Notes under the pieces: model-generated
Database searches by the model: none
Told to the model about the DNA's origin: nothing
The model's input: only the letters and a program-made list of their open reading frames with translations
Program-made: the position numbers and the translations under genes
NCBI GenBank assembly: GCA_963556145.1
Contig: OY744465.1
Location: forward strand, 2,046,001-2,110,000
DNA length: 64,000 nucleotides
Direction of reading: 5' to 3'
From: Hygrocybe punicea
Lineage: Eukaryota; Basidiomycota; Agaricomycetes; Agaricales; Hygrophoraceae
In this document: piece by piece, positions 21,481 to 32,416 of the stretch
Layout: every line of letters starts with the position of its first letter
How positions within the stretch are numbered: the first letter of the stretch is position 1

Positions 21481-24040
21481 GTTGAAAACATAGTGATTAA
21501 ATAACAGTGATATTTGCTTGAAATGTCTATGTGAATAAGAAAGGTGGAAGTAAAAACATTATTATAATGAAATCTTAAAACTTTACCCAAACTCCACTCG
21601 GACTCCGATCGGAATAATTTCCAAATATGGACCGTTGGAAAATATTACCTAAAGCAAATATGGTGCCCATTATGTACCCAATGCTAAATATACAATTAGA
21701 TTTACTTTATATACAAAACTGATTGAGAAAAACACAAAAAACTGAAAAAAAGCTGACACTTTTCAAAAAGTATACACTGTGCAAATCCGAAAAAATGCTA
21801 TTCTGATCGGAATCCGATTGGAATGTTCCAAACTTATAAGCTTTTCAAAGACTACTAACAAAAATAGGCCAATCCGATCGGATTCCGATGATTCCAGTCA
21901 GATTCCGGTCAGATTCCGATCAGATTCCTCGGACTCCGATGATTCTGATCGGAATCATCGCCTCAGTGTAAAATACTGATTATCCGGAGCAAGCCTTGCT
22001 TGCATGTATCGTGCAAGGGTGGTGCCCAAAGTAAGTTCTCTAGCAATCAGGACTAGAAAATCAACACTAAACAAACTTTCAGATGCTGTGCCCCTGCTGA
22101 TGAACTCAATTCCGGTGAGACACATGGCCTCCAAACACACAAACACACAGAAGCGCTTCAGAATGCATTGAACCTGAAAGATTTGTGGTATGGTTACGGA
22201 GTTGTTGGCAATATCTTGGTGAGTAAAGCTGGCCCTTTGACGAATGCATAACTGACCAAGCTTGGTAGCCCTTCACAGCATACTTTCCCCAAGCCGACAT
22301 TCATGAACTTTTAAACCCGGACATCCTTCATCAAGTAATCAAGGGGACATTTAAGGACCATCTCATAACATGGGTAGTGCACTATATTGAACAAACAAAC
22401 ACTGCGTCTGCTGCTTGCGGGATCCTTGCAGATATTGACTGTCACATTGCAGCAGCACCATTCTTTCCTGGCCAGTGATGATTCTATCAAGGTCAAAACT
22501 TCAAGCAATGGACCGGTGATGATTCTAAGGCTCTCATGAAGGTAAGACAGCATGTGCAATGAATCCTTAAACATACTCACAAGTTATTATTAGGTTTTTA
22601 TTCCTGCTATAGTAGGCTATGTCCCTGACAAAATGGTCTGCGCCCTGCATTCATTTATGAACTTCTGTTATGTACGTCGAGCTGTAGTTGACGAGGGCAT
22701 GCTCTGCCTACTCGATGCTACCCTTGCTGACTTCCATTGTGAACGACAATGCTTCATTGACACCGGTGTCCAAGAGCACTTTGTGCTTCCTCATCAACAC
22801 TCACTAGATCACTATCGATGGAATTTTCAAATGTTTGGTGCCCTCAATGGACTTTGTTCATCAATTACGGAGTCAAAACATATTAAGGCTGTCAAAAGAC
22901 CATGGCGACGCTCAAGTTGATGGAAAGCTCTTGGGCAAATGCTACTTATCAATCAAAGAACCAACAAACTCGCAGCATCAAGGGTAGATTTCATGGATTG
23001 TGGGATGCTCAATGGTCCTGTCACCGGATCTCCAATCAACTTTGCTGACAGTGTACCCACCTTGGCTGATGCTGATGCCAACCCCTTATTAGATGAGGAT
23101 GACGACAGAGGCCCTGTGGACTGCGATAAGTATGAGGGTGAAGTTACACTTGCAAGATCAATCAGTACATATGGATTGTAACCCTTTATGTTTGTGTCTA
23201 AACAACTCTACAGCACAAGGCTATCCAAGTGATCTGAAGGACCTTATGCGTCATATCTGTCAACCACGTCTTCAAGAATACATCAGGCGATTTCTTTATG
23301 ACACCTACAATCCTGATGCTGCTATTCACAGAGCCGATGTCCCTATTAATGACTGCCCCAAATTCTCTGGGTGAATTCGTGTTTACCACTCAGCTGTGTC
23401 CATTTACTATGCACCAAGCGATGTTTGCGGCATTGGCGGTATGCACCATAAAAGGATTCAGTCAATGAGGTCATGGTATGGAGGCCCAGCTAGACATGAT
23501 GTAGTGTATGTAGTGATGGACCAGGAACAAGAAGGGTTCCGAGGGCTGGATGTTGCAAGGGTGTGCCTTTTTTGGATTTTACCTTCTTGGATGTTGTTTA
23601 TCCTTGTGTGCTTGTGGAGTGGTTTGTTCCATCTGACTGCTGGCCTTGTGATGTCACTGGGATGTGGATTGTGAAGCCCAATATGGTCCATGGGCAGTGA
23701 GTTTCATCAGTGATCCACATGGACACCATTTTGCGTGGTGCACACTTGATGCCCGTATTCGGTAACAGACCTTTACCATGTAGTTTTACTTTCCATTATT
23801 CACTGGACGCATTCCAGTCCTACTACGTTAACAAATACATAGACCACCATAGCCACAAAATTGCATTTTGATGGTTTTATATTCAACATACTGTGCATGA
23901 TCCACTACTTGGTCACACTAAATGATTTGGTGGAATTCTCCCACAACTTCAAAGATATTCATAAACTATCTTTTCAAGATGATAGACATTGTTCTCAGAA
24001 AGATATCTATATAATTTGAATGATAGTCACAAGGCTAAAA

Positions 24041-24917
24041 TAGTGTTGCCGTAGTTCGGTTCCGAACCTAGCCGAACCCGGTTCAAACCCCGAACCGAAC
24101 CCTAGGTTCAGTCCAAGTTCAGCCAAATGCTGAACCGGACCGCAGGTTCGGTTCAGGGTTTCGAGGCCGGCCGGATTTCCTGAACGGCTCCAAACCGCGT
24201 CCAAACCGCGAATGCGGATATTTTTATGGTATTTATTTCATTTGTTTTTCGTATTTCTTTACTTACTTTTTCGTCTTCAACGGGATCATGTGACCATTAC
24301 AAGAAGGTTTCTTCACCAACAACAACAACGCAAGGCCAATGAACGCGACACAATGTCGCGTTCATGGACACAGGTAAGTCTCTTCAATTATTTTAACTTT
24401 ACTAATGTTATCTGTTACAGGAAACTCGACCGCGACCACATCGCAAGCACACCACCGCGGCACAAAATGGATCCCAACGCCAACGCAATGCCAACGGACG
24501 CGGGACAGCCGCAAAACCACCACCACCACCACCACCACCACCACCACCACCACCACCACCACCACCACCAGCGGTGGCAACCAGGCAATGACGACGGCAA
24601 CAGCCAGCGGCAGCGCCGGCAGCAACGGCAGCAGCAGCAGTGACAGCGGCAGCGGCAACAGCAACAGCAGCAGCAGCAACGCCGGTAGCAGCAACGCCGG
24701 CAGCAGCAACGCCGGCAACAGCAGCAGCTGCTGCTGCATCAAGCCATCCAACGCCAATGGACGTGGGACAGCCGCAACACCACCACCACCGGCGGCGGCA
24801 ACAACAACAGCAACGACAACCACGACGGCCAGCAGCAGCAGCAGCAGCAATGCCGGCAGCAGCAGCAACAGCGGCAGCAGCAATGGCAACAGCAGCAGCG
24901 ACAGCAGCAACGGTGGC

Positions 24918-24951
<34 letters not shown>

Positions 24952-25343
24952 GCAGTGGCAATGGCAACGGCCACAACAGCAGCAGCAGCAGTGGCAGCAG
25001 CAACGGCCACAGCAGCAGCAGCAGCGCCGGCAGCGGCAGCAACAGCAGCAGTGGCAGCAGCAGCAGCAGCGCCGGACGGCTCCCCCGCAGCCCAACTACC
25101 TCGCGAAGTGTAGCGCCGTATCAATTGATACGTGCCTGCCATTCGCGAGGAGAACGGAGCTCATGGGGTGAGCCCACCTCGGTCCGGGGTTCAGACCGCG
25201 TCTGAACCCAGACCGAACGCGGAGAGACGGTTCGATGCCGTCCGGGTCCAGGTTTGGCCATGCGCCAAACCAGACCCGAAGTTCAGTTCGCGGTTCCGCC
25301 AAAAAGGCTCGGAACCGGACCGAACTGAACTTTGGCAACACTA
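24041..25343. mobile_element. hAT-like non-autonomous element A2, TSD GGCTAAAA
   Basis: Starts TAGTGTTGCCGTAGTTCGG and ends CTTTGGCAACACTA, with exact 8-bp duplications at 24033-24040 and 25344-25351. It is a second copy of the 16.4-kb element with well-conserved ends and a strongly diverged triplet-repeat core, including about 18 CCA units at 24517-24570. A compact intron-like segment is at 24374-24420 and dyad copy 5 at 25099-25150. Confidence 0.92.
25099..25150. repeat. Dyad module, copy 5
   Basis: CCTCGCGAAG..., TCAATTGA at 25121-25128, ...TCGCGAGG. 22+8+22 nt; centre 219 bp from the element's right end. Confidence 0.8.
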
Positions 25344-25351
25344 GGCTAAAA

Positions 25352-26110
25352 ATCCTGCAGGAGTGAAAATAATACAGGAGTGTCTATTTTTGACCCTGAC
25401 CAGGAAGTTGGTCATACCTGCTATGCTATAAGATACAGTAACATTTCAACCTTATGCTGCAGTAAAATCTATTCTACTATATCTCTTCTTATGTATGAAT
25501 TCCAAATTTATGATTCTATTAACCCAAAATATGGTACTTGATGCCTTTCAAGTTCAACTACCTGTGTTTTTATGCAAGTGGGTACTTGTTGGAAAGAATG
25601 ACAGTTGTGCATAATATTCTTATGAGTTATAACTATCACTATTGTGACCATATCATAGATAGACATATGTTTAATCATAGCCAACTGCAGTTGAAGACAG
25701 TAACAACATGCTGGATGCAAAATTTGACATTGACCAGGTACCAGGTGTGACCAAGTACCTGACTGACCACAGTACAGTTAGTGGATGATCCATACAATAT
25801 AAGGAATATGTACCTCAGCTGTGAACAGAATGGCCAGGAGAACTCTGGAGAACTCAATGTATGGTTTTGTCCAGAACGGTCTGCCATAATTATTACTTCA
25901 TCTTTATTCAACACTAGCCAAATGAAATGGCAATTGTCATTTATTCACATGAAGCAGCTAAACTACCACAAGTACATAGAGTGTTGAATGAGCATATGAG
26001 GAAGTTATACAGTTACTAACCAAAACCACAAGTCACATCCAAACCATGGGGAGCTCCAGCTGGACATTCTTCGTCACAAAACAGACCTCGCAAAGTGGAA
26101 GTACAGTCAG
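25352..26110. other. No gene seen
   Basis: AT-rich DNA with short unsupported ORFs on both strands. No repeat or mobile-element end was recognised. Confidence 0.4.
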
Positions 26111-26114
26111 CATC

Positions 26115-27390
26115 CTAGAAGCAGAGAGATGGTTACAGGTCAGTTCACAATTGTGACTGTAAAATGAATGCAGGGACGATGTACAGCAGCAGTGCCAAAC
26201 AAGGAAGCAGCACAGTTGGGCACAGGAGCCCAGGGGCTAGCAGTACCGGTCTGGAGAGGGAGAGCAACGTGTCAGATCGCAGTTGCGAATGCAAAATGAG
26301 TACAGATATGACATACAGGCAAAGTGGCACCACAAGCAGAGGAACATTGGTCATTCTGAAGGTGGAACAGAAGAGTGACACATCAGATCGCAGCTGTGAC
26401 TACAAACAGGGGCAAGGATAACATACACAATCAGAATCACAAGCAGCAGATGGCCAAGCACCAGAAGGAATAGCAGCAGCTGTTTTACACAACTAGAGTT
26501 GGAGAGGGAGGGTGCATTTCAGATCACAGTTGCGACTACGAAAGAAGTGCAGCGGCAACATACAGAAGCAGCAGTGGATGAAGGGGGAGCAGCAACTTGG
26601 GCGGTGGTTTGAGCAGACACCAAGTCTGAACAGAATTCCAAAGCAGGGCCTTCGTTAGGACACCACAAAGCAGCAGCAGAGTCACAAGAAGCTTGAGCGG
26701 AAGCCAACTGGAGGTGAAGAGGGGGCGCAATGTGTCAGATCATGGTGGAGTGGTCCCAAGGGACCTCTCGGGATCAGGGACGGAATCGCACGGAAAGGTC
26801 AAGGTGGATGGGATAGAGAACTGTCTACTACATCCGGAACTGGCTACTGACTAAGGTCCAGGTCACGTGACATGACAGGCACCACTACTACAACGGTTGC
26901 AACCATAAAGCAAGGGCAGCGAGGACATACATCAGCTGAAGTACCCAACCACTGGGAAGGGCGAGATGTTAAATCCCAGTTGCTAATTCAAACGAGGACA
27001 AGGATGACGTACCCCAGCACAACATTGAAGCAAAGGTTGTTGGTTGGACCCAGACTGGAGGTGGAGAGAGAGGGCGATGTGTCAGATTTGCATTGTGACT
27101 GCAAAAATGTGGGCAAAGGCAAGGACATATGGGCAATTGTGCACAAGCGTCATTACAGGCTTTCTGGAGGTGGAGAGACAAGGCGATGTGTCAGATTGTG
27201 GTTGCAATTACAAAATGAGGGCAGGGACAATGTATGCTGCAAGTATACAAACAAACCCACTGGAGATGGAGAGGAAGCACAATGTATCAGATTGTGGGTT
27301 CAACTACAAAAGGTAGGGACAACATATGTTGGGCAAAGTGCCACCAGCAGCAGCAGCCAAAGTGTTCTAGAGGTGGGGAAGTAGGGCGAC
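26115..27390. repeat. Degenerate repeat field, about 100-bp units
   Basis: A motif GGAGAGRGAGRGCG, then ATGTGTCAGAT, a TTGCGACTACAAAATG-like stretch and often CAGGGACRATRTA recurs at about 26130, 26255, 26360, 26495, 26710, 27055, 27165 and 27260. CAG/CAGCAG spacers separate units. All long ORFs here cross these units and are not credible genes. Confidence 0.65.
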
Positions 27391-28302
27391 ACAACAAGGG
27401 TGCACACGATGTTGGAGTGGTAGCGAGCATGGATCACATGACCTAGTTCACATGGTTGATCCAGTAGCACATCTGGATGTAGTAGATACAATCATCCCAG
27501 TCTTTCCGAGCTACACATCCTCTGAGCACCCCGAGGGTACCCCAGGTACCTCTCCAACATACAGCAAGGTAGCCAGAGGGGTAGCAGCACCATTTGCAGC
27601 AGTAACAATTTCAGACAAAACAGCACATTGGGCAGCAGTTCCAGCAACCTGGAGCAACAACAAAACAATGTTCATCTCAGATACTATGATTTAGAGAAGT
27701 AGGGAAGTAAAATGGAGGCCATCCAAGCAACCAGAGAGCAGGGGAATCCAAGTCATAGGAAAACAAACTAGAGGATGATAAGACTCAGAGACTCAGACTG
27801 CCTCAATTGATCAAGGCCATAAAGACCAACTGCAATAAGAATTTGTGACTCATCAGTATGAATGAATAAACTGAAATTGGCACATATTCTTACAGTATTC
27901 TAGGTTTAGATAATCCTGTCTCAGGGCCTGTCACACTTCATATCTTATCTTCAATCACTTCAAAGCAGCCTGTGATTGGATTTCGAAGTAGTGTTCCCAA
28001 AAGTCATGTTTTGGTCACCAAAAATCTATCTCCTCCTTGAATACAGCATCAAAAAATAACATAAATTTATCCAGCCCTTCACTTCAACACATTCTAATTT
28101 TTATAAGTTTCACTTTTCCTCAGTGAGTTTATAATTCACATTTTTATGGTGATTTCAGCCATTATCTTGGTGTCACATGATGTGGGCCCGCCTGAAATTA
28201 TGTAATTTATGCTGTGAGATTGGCTTCCGTCGCCTTGACCGCCTTGACTGCCTCATCTACATTATCTCTGGCTTCGAAGTGCGCACCGTTCCAGATATTC
28301 TA
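27391..28302. other. No gene seen; likely upstream region of the next gene
   Basis: No repeat or coding signal is recognised. The segment before 28303 probably contains the promoter of the LEA_2-like gene. Confidence 0.4.
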
Positions 28303-29740
28303 ATGGATTCTGACCGGAAGTCAGCCGTCTCCTCCTTCTACGGTGGCCGAAAAACCTCATTCGACGCTCTGAACAACAACATACCACCGCAATACGGCCC
28401 TACAGTCGCAGGAGAGCAGGATCCCGATACCGCTTCGTCTTTCTTCAACCCAGACAGAAACTCCCGTGCAACCCTTGACCCGCTCAGCAGCAGGCAGCCA
28501 CACTCTGCCGGTTACAACAGTTTGTCATTCCTCCATACTGGCAGGGAAGAACCGTTACGAGGCGGGAGAGACGAAGAGGAACGGCCGGACGGTGCTTGGG
28601 ATGTTTTTGCCGACTTCAATAACGCTGGTCCTCGGTATAGCGCCGCATTCGGCCAGCGTGATGAAGGGTGAGTATTACCACTCTGCCCTACCAGCCATAT
28701 CGCATAAGCTTTGTTTTCATAGCTACCGGAAACTCCATCAACCTATACTGAAAGCCGAAGACACAGAAAACAACACAGGACCCGTTGAAATGGTGACCGT
28801 GCCGGGGATGGGTCCAGAATGGCAACGCTCTGAGCTGCGAGACATGACAAAGGCAGGCAAGCGGGAAAAAAAGACTGAAACTCGGGTGCAGAGGTGGAAG
28901 CAGTGGAACCGAGACGAGCGGGGACTTTGTGGGAATTGGTTCAAACGAAAGTTCCTTGTGTTCTTCTTATTCGGCGTCTGCGTAGTGTATGTTCACCCAC
29001 TCCCTTATCTCACAGGAACTGTTACCCCTTCTAGTACTGATACGTTGCGTGCTTTCTCAGGGTCGGCATCATCCTCGCCTTCACTATTCCCCGCGTTCCT
29101 AGTGTCTCCCTCGATGTGAACCAAGCCCTCTCCAACGCCACAGGCGCCTTTAACCAGTCTATACCCGTCGTTTTCTCCCGGTTTCCCGCCAACTTCTCCT
29201 TTCCTGCGTTCTCTGCCCTCCAGGTCGACACCACCAGCAACTACCTTCCGCTCACCTTTAACAGCATCCGTGCGCAAATATATGACCTGGGAACAAACAG
29301 GAAAATTGGCACGGGGTACATGGGACACCGGACACTCCCAGCCAAGAGCTTCCCTATCCTCCAGATGCCCCTCAATTTTAGCTACGTCGCTGACAATGAT
29401 ACGGACCCGACTTGTACGTTTCCTCAATAGTTTTTCTTTGGAGTGTGGCCTGTTTTGATTTCATGGTGCGCGTTTCAGGGGTGAGTTGGTATAACGGCTG
29501 CAAAAATGTGGCACTATATGCGGATGGCGTTCGTCCAGGTAAAGTTTTGCCGTCGTTTTGTAGAATGAATCGCTTTCCTTACTAGTATCGCTCTCTCTCT
29601 CGCCGCTGTTGGATAACACAGGGGTCAGATTCCGTCTGGTCCTCGATTTCGACATCGCCGGTCTCCCTAGCCACCAGGGCGCCTCAACGCAATCATCGGA
29701 TGCAAATTGCCCTATTCAACTTCCAGAAAACGGTATATAG
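28303..29740 (+). CDS. Single-pass membrane protein with LEA_2-like domain
   Basis: Five exons (28303-28667, 28723-28986, 29061-29413, 29479-29538, 29622-29740) join in phase to 387 codons ending TAG. The first 130 residues are polar and disordered, with the start MDSDRKSAVSSFYGG and a later WDVFADFNNAGPRY that I recognise as conserved in basidiomycetes. A basic stretch (KREKKTETRVQRWKQW) precedes one transmembrane helix (FLVFFLFGVCVV then VGIILAFTIP), so the N-terminus is cytosolic. The outer domain (residues about 220-385) is beta-rich and resembles LEA_2/DUF3712-type folds. The last intron of 83 nt is flanked by good splice sites. It looks intact. Specific role unknown; perhaps cell-surface or vacuolar. 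Confidence 0.75.
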
Positions 29741-30087
29741 GAAGGGCTGAGGAACATGCCATGGTGCCATCGATATATATTTTCTATGTCAAAAGCATTG
29801 GCTTATCAAAAGGAGCTAGTTGCCTACTCAACCCCGGACTTTCTTTCGTTTATCGTTCAAACATTCGGGATGCCTCACGCTCCTTTTTGACTGCCCCCTT
29901 GCATCGGATTATTGAACTATGCTTTTAATCCTTGTTTGACAGTGTCCACGGTAATTGTACAACAGTTTAGACGATATCAATTTGTGCGTTCAGCGCGTCA
30001 CATGACTTTATTTCATTGGGTGAGCGGGAAAAAGATAGAAATCCCTTATGGTGTTGCCCTTTGCGATACAGAATTACAAAAAACAGG
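29741..30087. other. Short convergent intergenic region
   Basis: Lies between the stop codons of two convergent genes. Nothing notable seen apart from probable 3' ends. Confidence 0.4.
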
Positions 30088-31580
30088 TTACAATGAATTA
30101 ATCAGGTTCTTCTCTTGAGCCTTCTCAGATTCACTACTAGTTGCTCGGCTCCTCTCCAAATCCACCATAAACACCTTGCCGTCCCTCTGACAAAAGTTGC
30201 GACGGGCGACATCACCATGTAAGTATCCAGCCTCATGGATTCGACTGAGGGCTTTCTTCATCTTCTTACGAAGGGTGTTAGAGATGGCAACCTCGTTCTG
30301 AATGGCGTCCCCCACAGGTTCCAAGGCGAGGAGGTGCAGTATTCCCCAGACATCATAGTATCCGTAGACTTTCGGAATGACTTCACCCTGAAGATGCTGT
30401 AGGGCGGCATATGCCCGCACCTCATCTTCGAGCACGGCACGACGGAGTGGGTTGTGAGAAATATCGATGACTTTGCACACAGAAATCAGGGGTGCTTTGT
30501 CAAGAGCGTCTTGGAGCAAATTCGTAAGCACCACGCAACCCAGCGTTGAACAGCGAGCAGAGCTGCGCTGGAAATCACAGAGTCGGAAGTCGAGGTTCAA
30601 ACGAGGGTATGTTCCATGAGTTGGGCCAACGTTGTAGTATCCAGCAGATTCGATAGCTTTCTTCTGTTGTTTCAAACCTGTGGCGGTGAGTGGAAATCCG
30701 CAATCTGGAGGGGGAGCATTGGGGGTAGGAGAAGCATAGAACCAGTCGCGCTCTGCAAGTAAAGCCATGCCAACAAATGCCTTAAGAATAGACGGCGACC
30801 TGCTAAGTTCTATGGGACCCGCACATTCCAATATCTTGCAATCGCCTTCCTCCATACGTTGAAAACACCATGCACGCATCCAGTTGGTGAGGATGCCATA
30901 TTTGTTGTTATTAAACGTCATATAACCGTATAGTTGTTCGAGGGCCTCGATGCACTGCTTTTCGTTAACGTTACGGGAGGATTTGGAAACTTGAAAGGAG
31001 GCGATGATGTCCTTAAGGTCAGCCACCCAATCTGTCTTGTATTCCACCTATGCATACAGATTAGTGATGTCAAGGTAGATGAGGTTAATGTCCATACCGT
31101 GAGTTTGGGGTGCATTTTCCCCAATCCCTCAATCCACGCGAAGTCAGGATCACCAATAAGAGCAATGTTTCCACTGCCGCTGACGACAAACTTTCCTACA
31201 TATCCAAGCGCTGCCATTACATCCTTAACTGCCAAATGCAACTCTAGGTTTGCGTGAGATCGTAGAGTCTCTTCATTTGATACTGGACTTGGCTGCGAGA
31301 GCGTATTTCCCACATCTAATAATGTTCCGGAGGGTATTTTTTTGCTCATCATGGCGGTCTGAATGATGTTTGCAATGTCGTCTGCAAAAGATGTCCATGG
31401 CCTCAGCGACCTGAGATCTGTCCTGGGATACGTCCTTGGTGTTGCACGAGCACTACTCAGGGGCTCTGTTGATTCGATATAGATGCCAACAGTAGGGAAG
31501 GGGAGGTTGGGGAGACTAGTGCGCATCTTGGTAGAGACAACGTGGGGCGTGCCAGTGGTTGTGTGACGAAACAATGACAA
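30088..31580 (-). CDS. PD-(D/E)XK nuclease-protein kinase fusion (Crinkler-like candidate)
   Basis: Two exons (31580-31098 and 31047-30088), joined across a 50-nt intron, give 480 codons with stop. Residues about 60-220 look like a restriction-endonuclease fold: GDPDF at 143-147 and, just after the intron, VEYKT at 162-166, matching the PD...(D/E)XK catalytic signature, then LEQLYGYMTFNNNKYGIL and a Trp/Phe-rich strand as in fungal relatives. The C-terminal part is a divergent protein-kinase fold: LHGDVARRN at about 437-445 is the catalytic loop and VDLE at 456-459 replaces DFG. Nuclease-kinase fusions of this type are known among Crinkler-like eukaryotic effectors and related fungal expansions. 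A role in DNA targeting, conflict or host interaction is inferred only. The frame is intact. Confidence 0.65.
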
Positions 31581-32416
31581 AGTCCTTTTTTGTCTCCTCC
31601 CTCAACAAATCCCACTCGCCCCCAGGGGCTTGAGAATAAATGCATAGCACAGTCCAGTCGCGATGGTTGTGCTCAGCGCTGCAGCGTCGGCCACATCAAA
31701 CGACGCTGACTCGGGTCCAGTGACTCCCTCTTTCCTGTGTCCAGTGACTAGTGATGGCTGATTGGTCTCCACCACCTCTTCCACCTCGTTCGTCACCTGC
31801 CACGCTGATTCCCCTCTCCCAGCGGGAAAAAGGTCATATGCAGGGAAATAGAAATCCCTGCATATGGCGTTGTTGCCCAGTGACCAAGGCCCGTGGTGAT
31901 CCCAGTAGACTCACGACAGTACGGCGAAGACTGTCAACCCCCAAAGTTCCAAGTAGATCAGGGGAGCCCGACAAGTACACGGCAGGGCAGAGAACGCGTC
32001 GCCGTGCGGCTCCTGCGGACCCGATGTCGGGCCCTGGAAACCAATCCTACGGTCATAACCACGACATTCATCATCCTGGTGTTCACTCTGTACACCAGTC
32101 GGGTGCGGCTTAACCATCCATTTCTTCCGCTGGAAACCTGATCATGAAGGACGCCTAAGTTGCAGTGAGAAGCTGAAAGTGGACATGACCCAGCAGTCAT
32201 TGGAAGGGTAGCTTCGCCAGAACCATGAAGCAGAAGTTCAACGGACGTGGTCACTGGTCACCCGTACCCCAATATTAATTGTACTTCGGCTCTGTTTTTC
32301 CTCCCAGCATCATTCCGCCGATGTACCTGTTTTGCATTTCAATTTGGACCATCTGCCCTCCAACACTGGAGTGGGAAGGCTGACAACGACAGTGCTGCTG
32401 CTCCTTCCATCTTACC
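31581..32416. other. Intergenic region, likely two promoters
   Basis: Divergent starts flank this 836-bp stretch. Short ORFs on both strands have no family resemblance. No repeat was recognised. Confidence 0.4.

Larger units (their letters stand above)
17876..21975. mobile_element. 4.1-kb TIR element with an unusual 16-bp TSD
   Basis: Left end CTTTACACTGAGGTGATGAT; the right end is its near-complement ATCATCGCCTCAGTGTAAAA. Host sequence CTGATTATCCGGAGCA is present at 17860-17875 and again at 21976-21991. The host protein reads through only if one copy is removed, so the duplication is real. Both ends are packed with TCCGATCGGA-type palindromes. Inside are three hairpin/splice-site modules (18.4-18.9 kb), a G-free pyrimidine tract (19046-19258), a foldback copy and purine-rich GATGAAGGTG repeats. 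No transposase is recognisable. Confidence 0.75.
15251..23871 (+). pseudogene. Plavaka-type transposase gene, split by two insertions
   Basis: A C2H2 finger opens the protein (CHHPGCYKFF...TQHFNTHQ, 15320-15390). Next come FLYWEVEMSVDKI, GDVPWKSFEVEYTG, VLGSDKTTVSVAMGQN and LGNVHNKVRRAHRNA, hallmark blocks of Plavaka transposases, with an intron at about 16068-16123. An 8-bp-duplicating insert (16393-17688) interrupts ADHE/FQDD. The frame resumes to IYSIGPYIADYPE, where a 4.1-kb insert (17876-21975) intervenes, then continues as ALLACIVQGWCPK. Later blocks are HQHSLDHYRWNFQMFG with SSITESKHIKAVKRPWRRSS (22790-22920), YYAPSDVCGIGGMHHKRIQS (23400) and AFQSYYVNKYIDHHSHK before TGA at 23869. Several nonsense codons and frame shifts between 22.2 and 23.4 kb show decay. 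Activity is lost. Confidence 0.85.

Noticed and set aside
26145..27384. Several ORFs of 60-170 residues as candidate genes
   Set aside because: All run across the degenerate 100-bp units with no splice structure or known domain.
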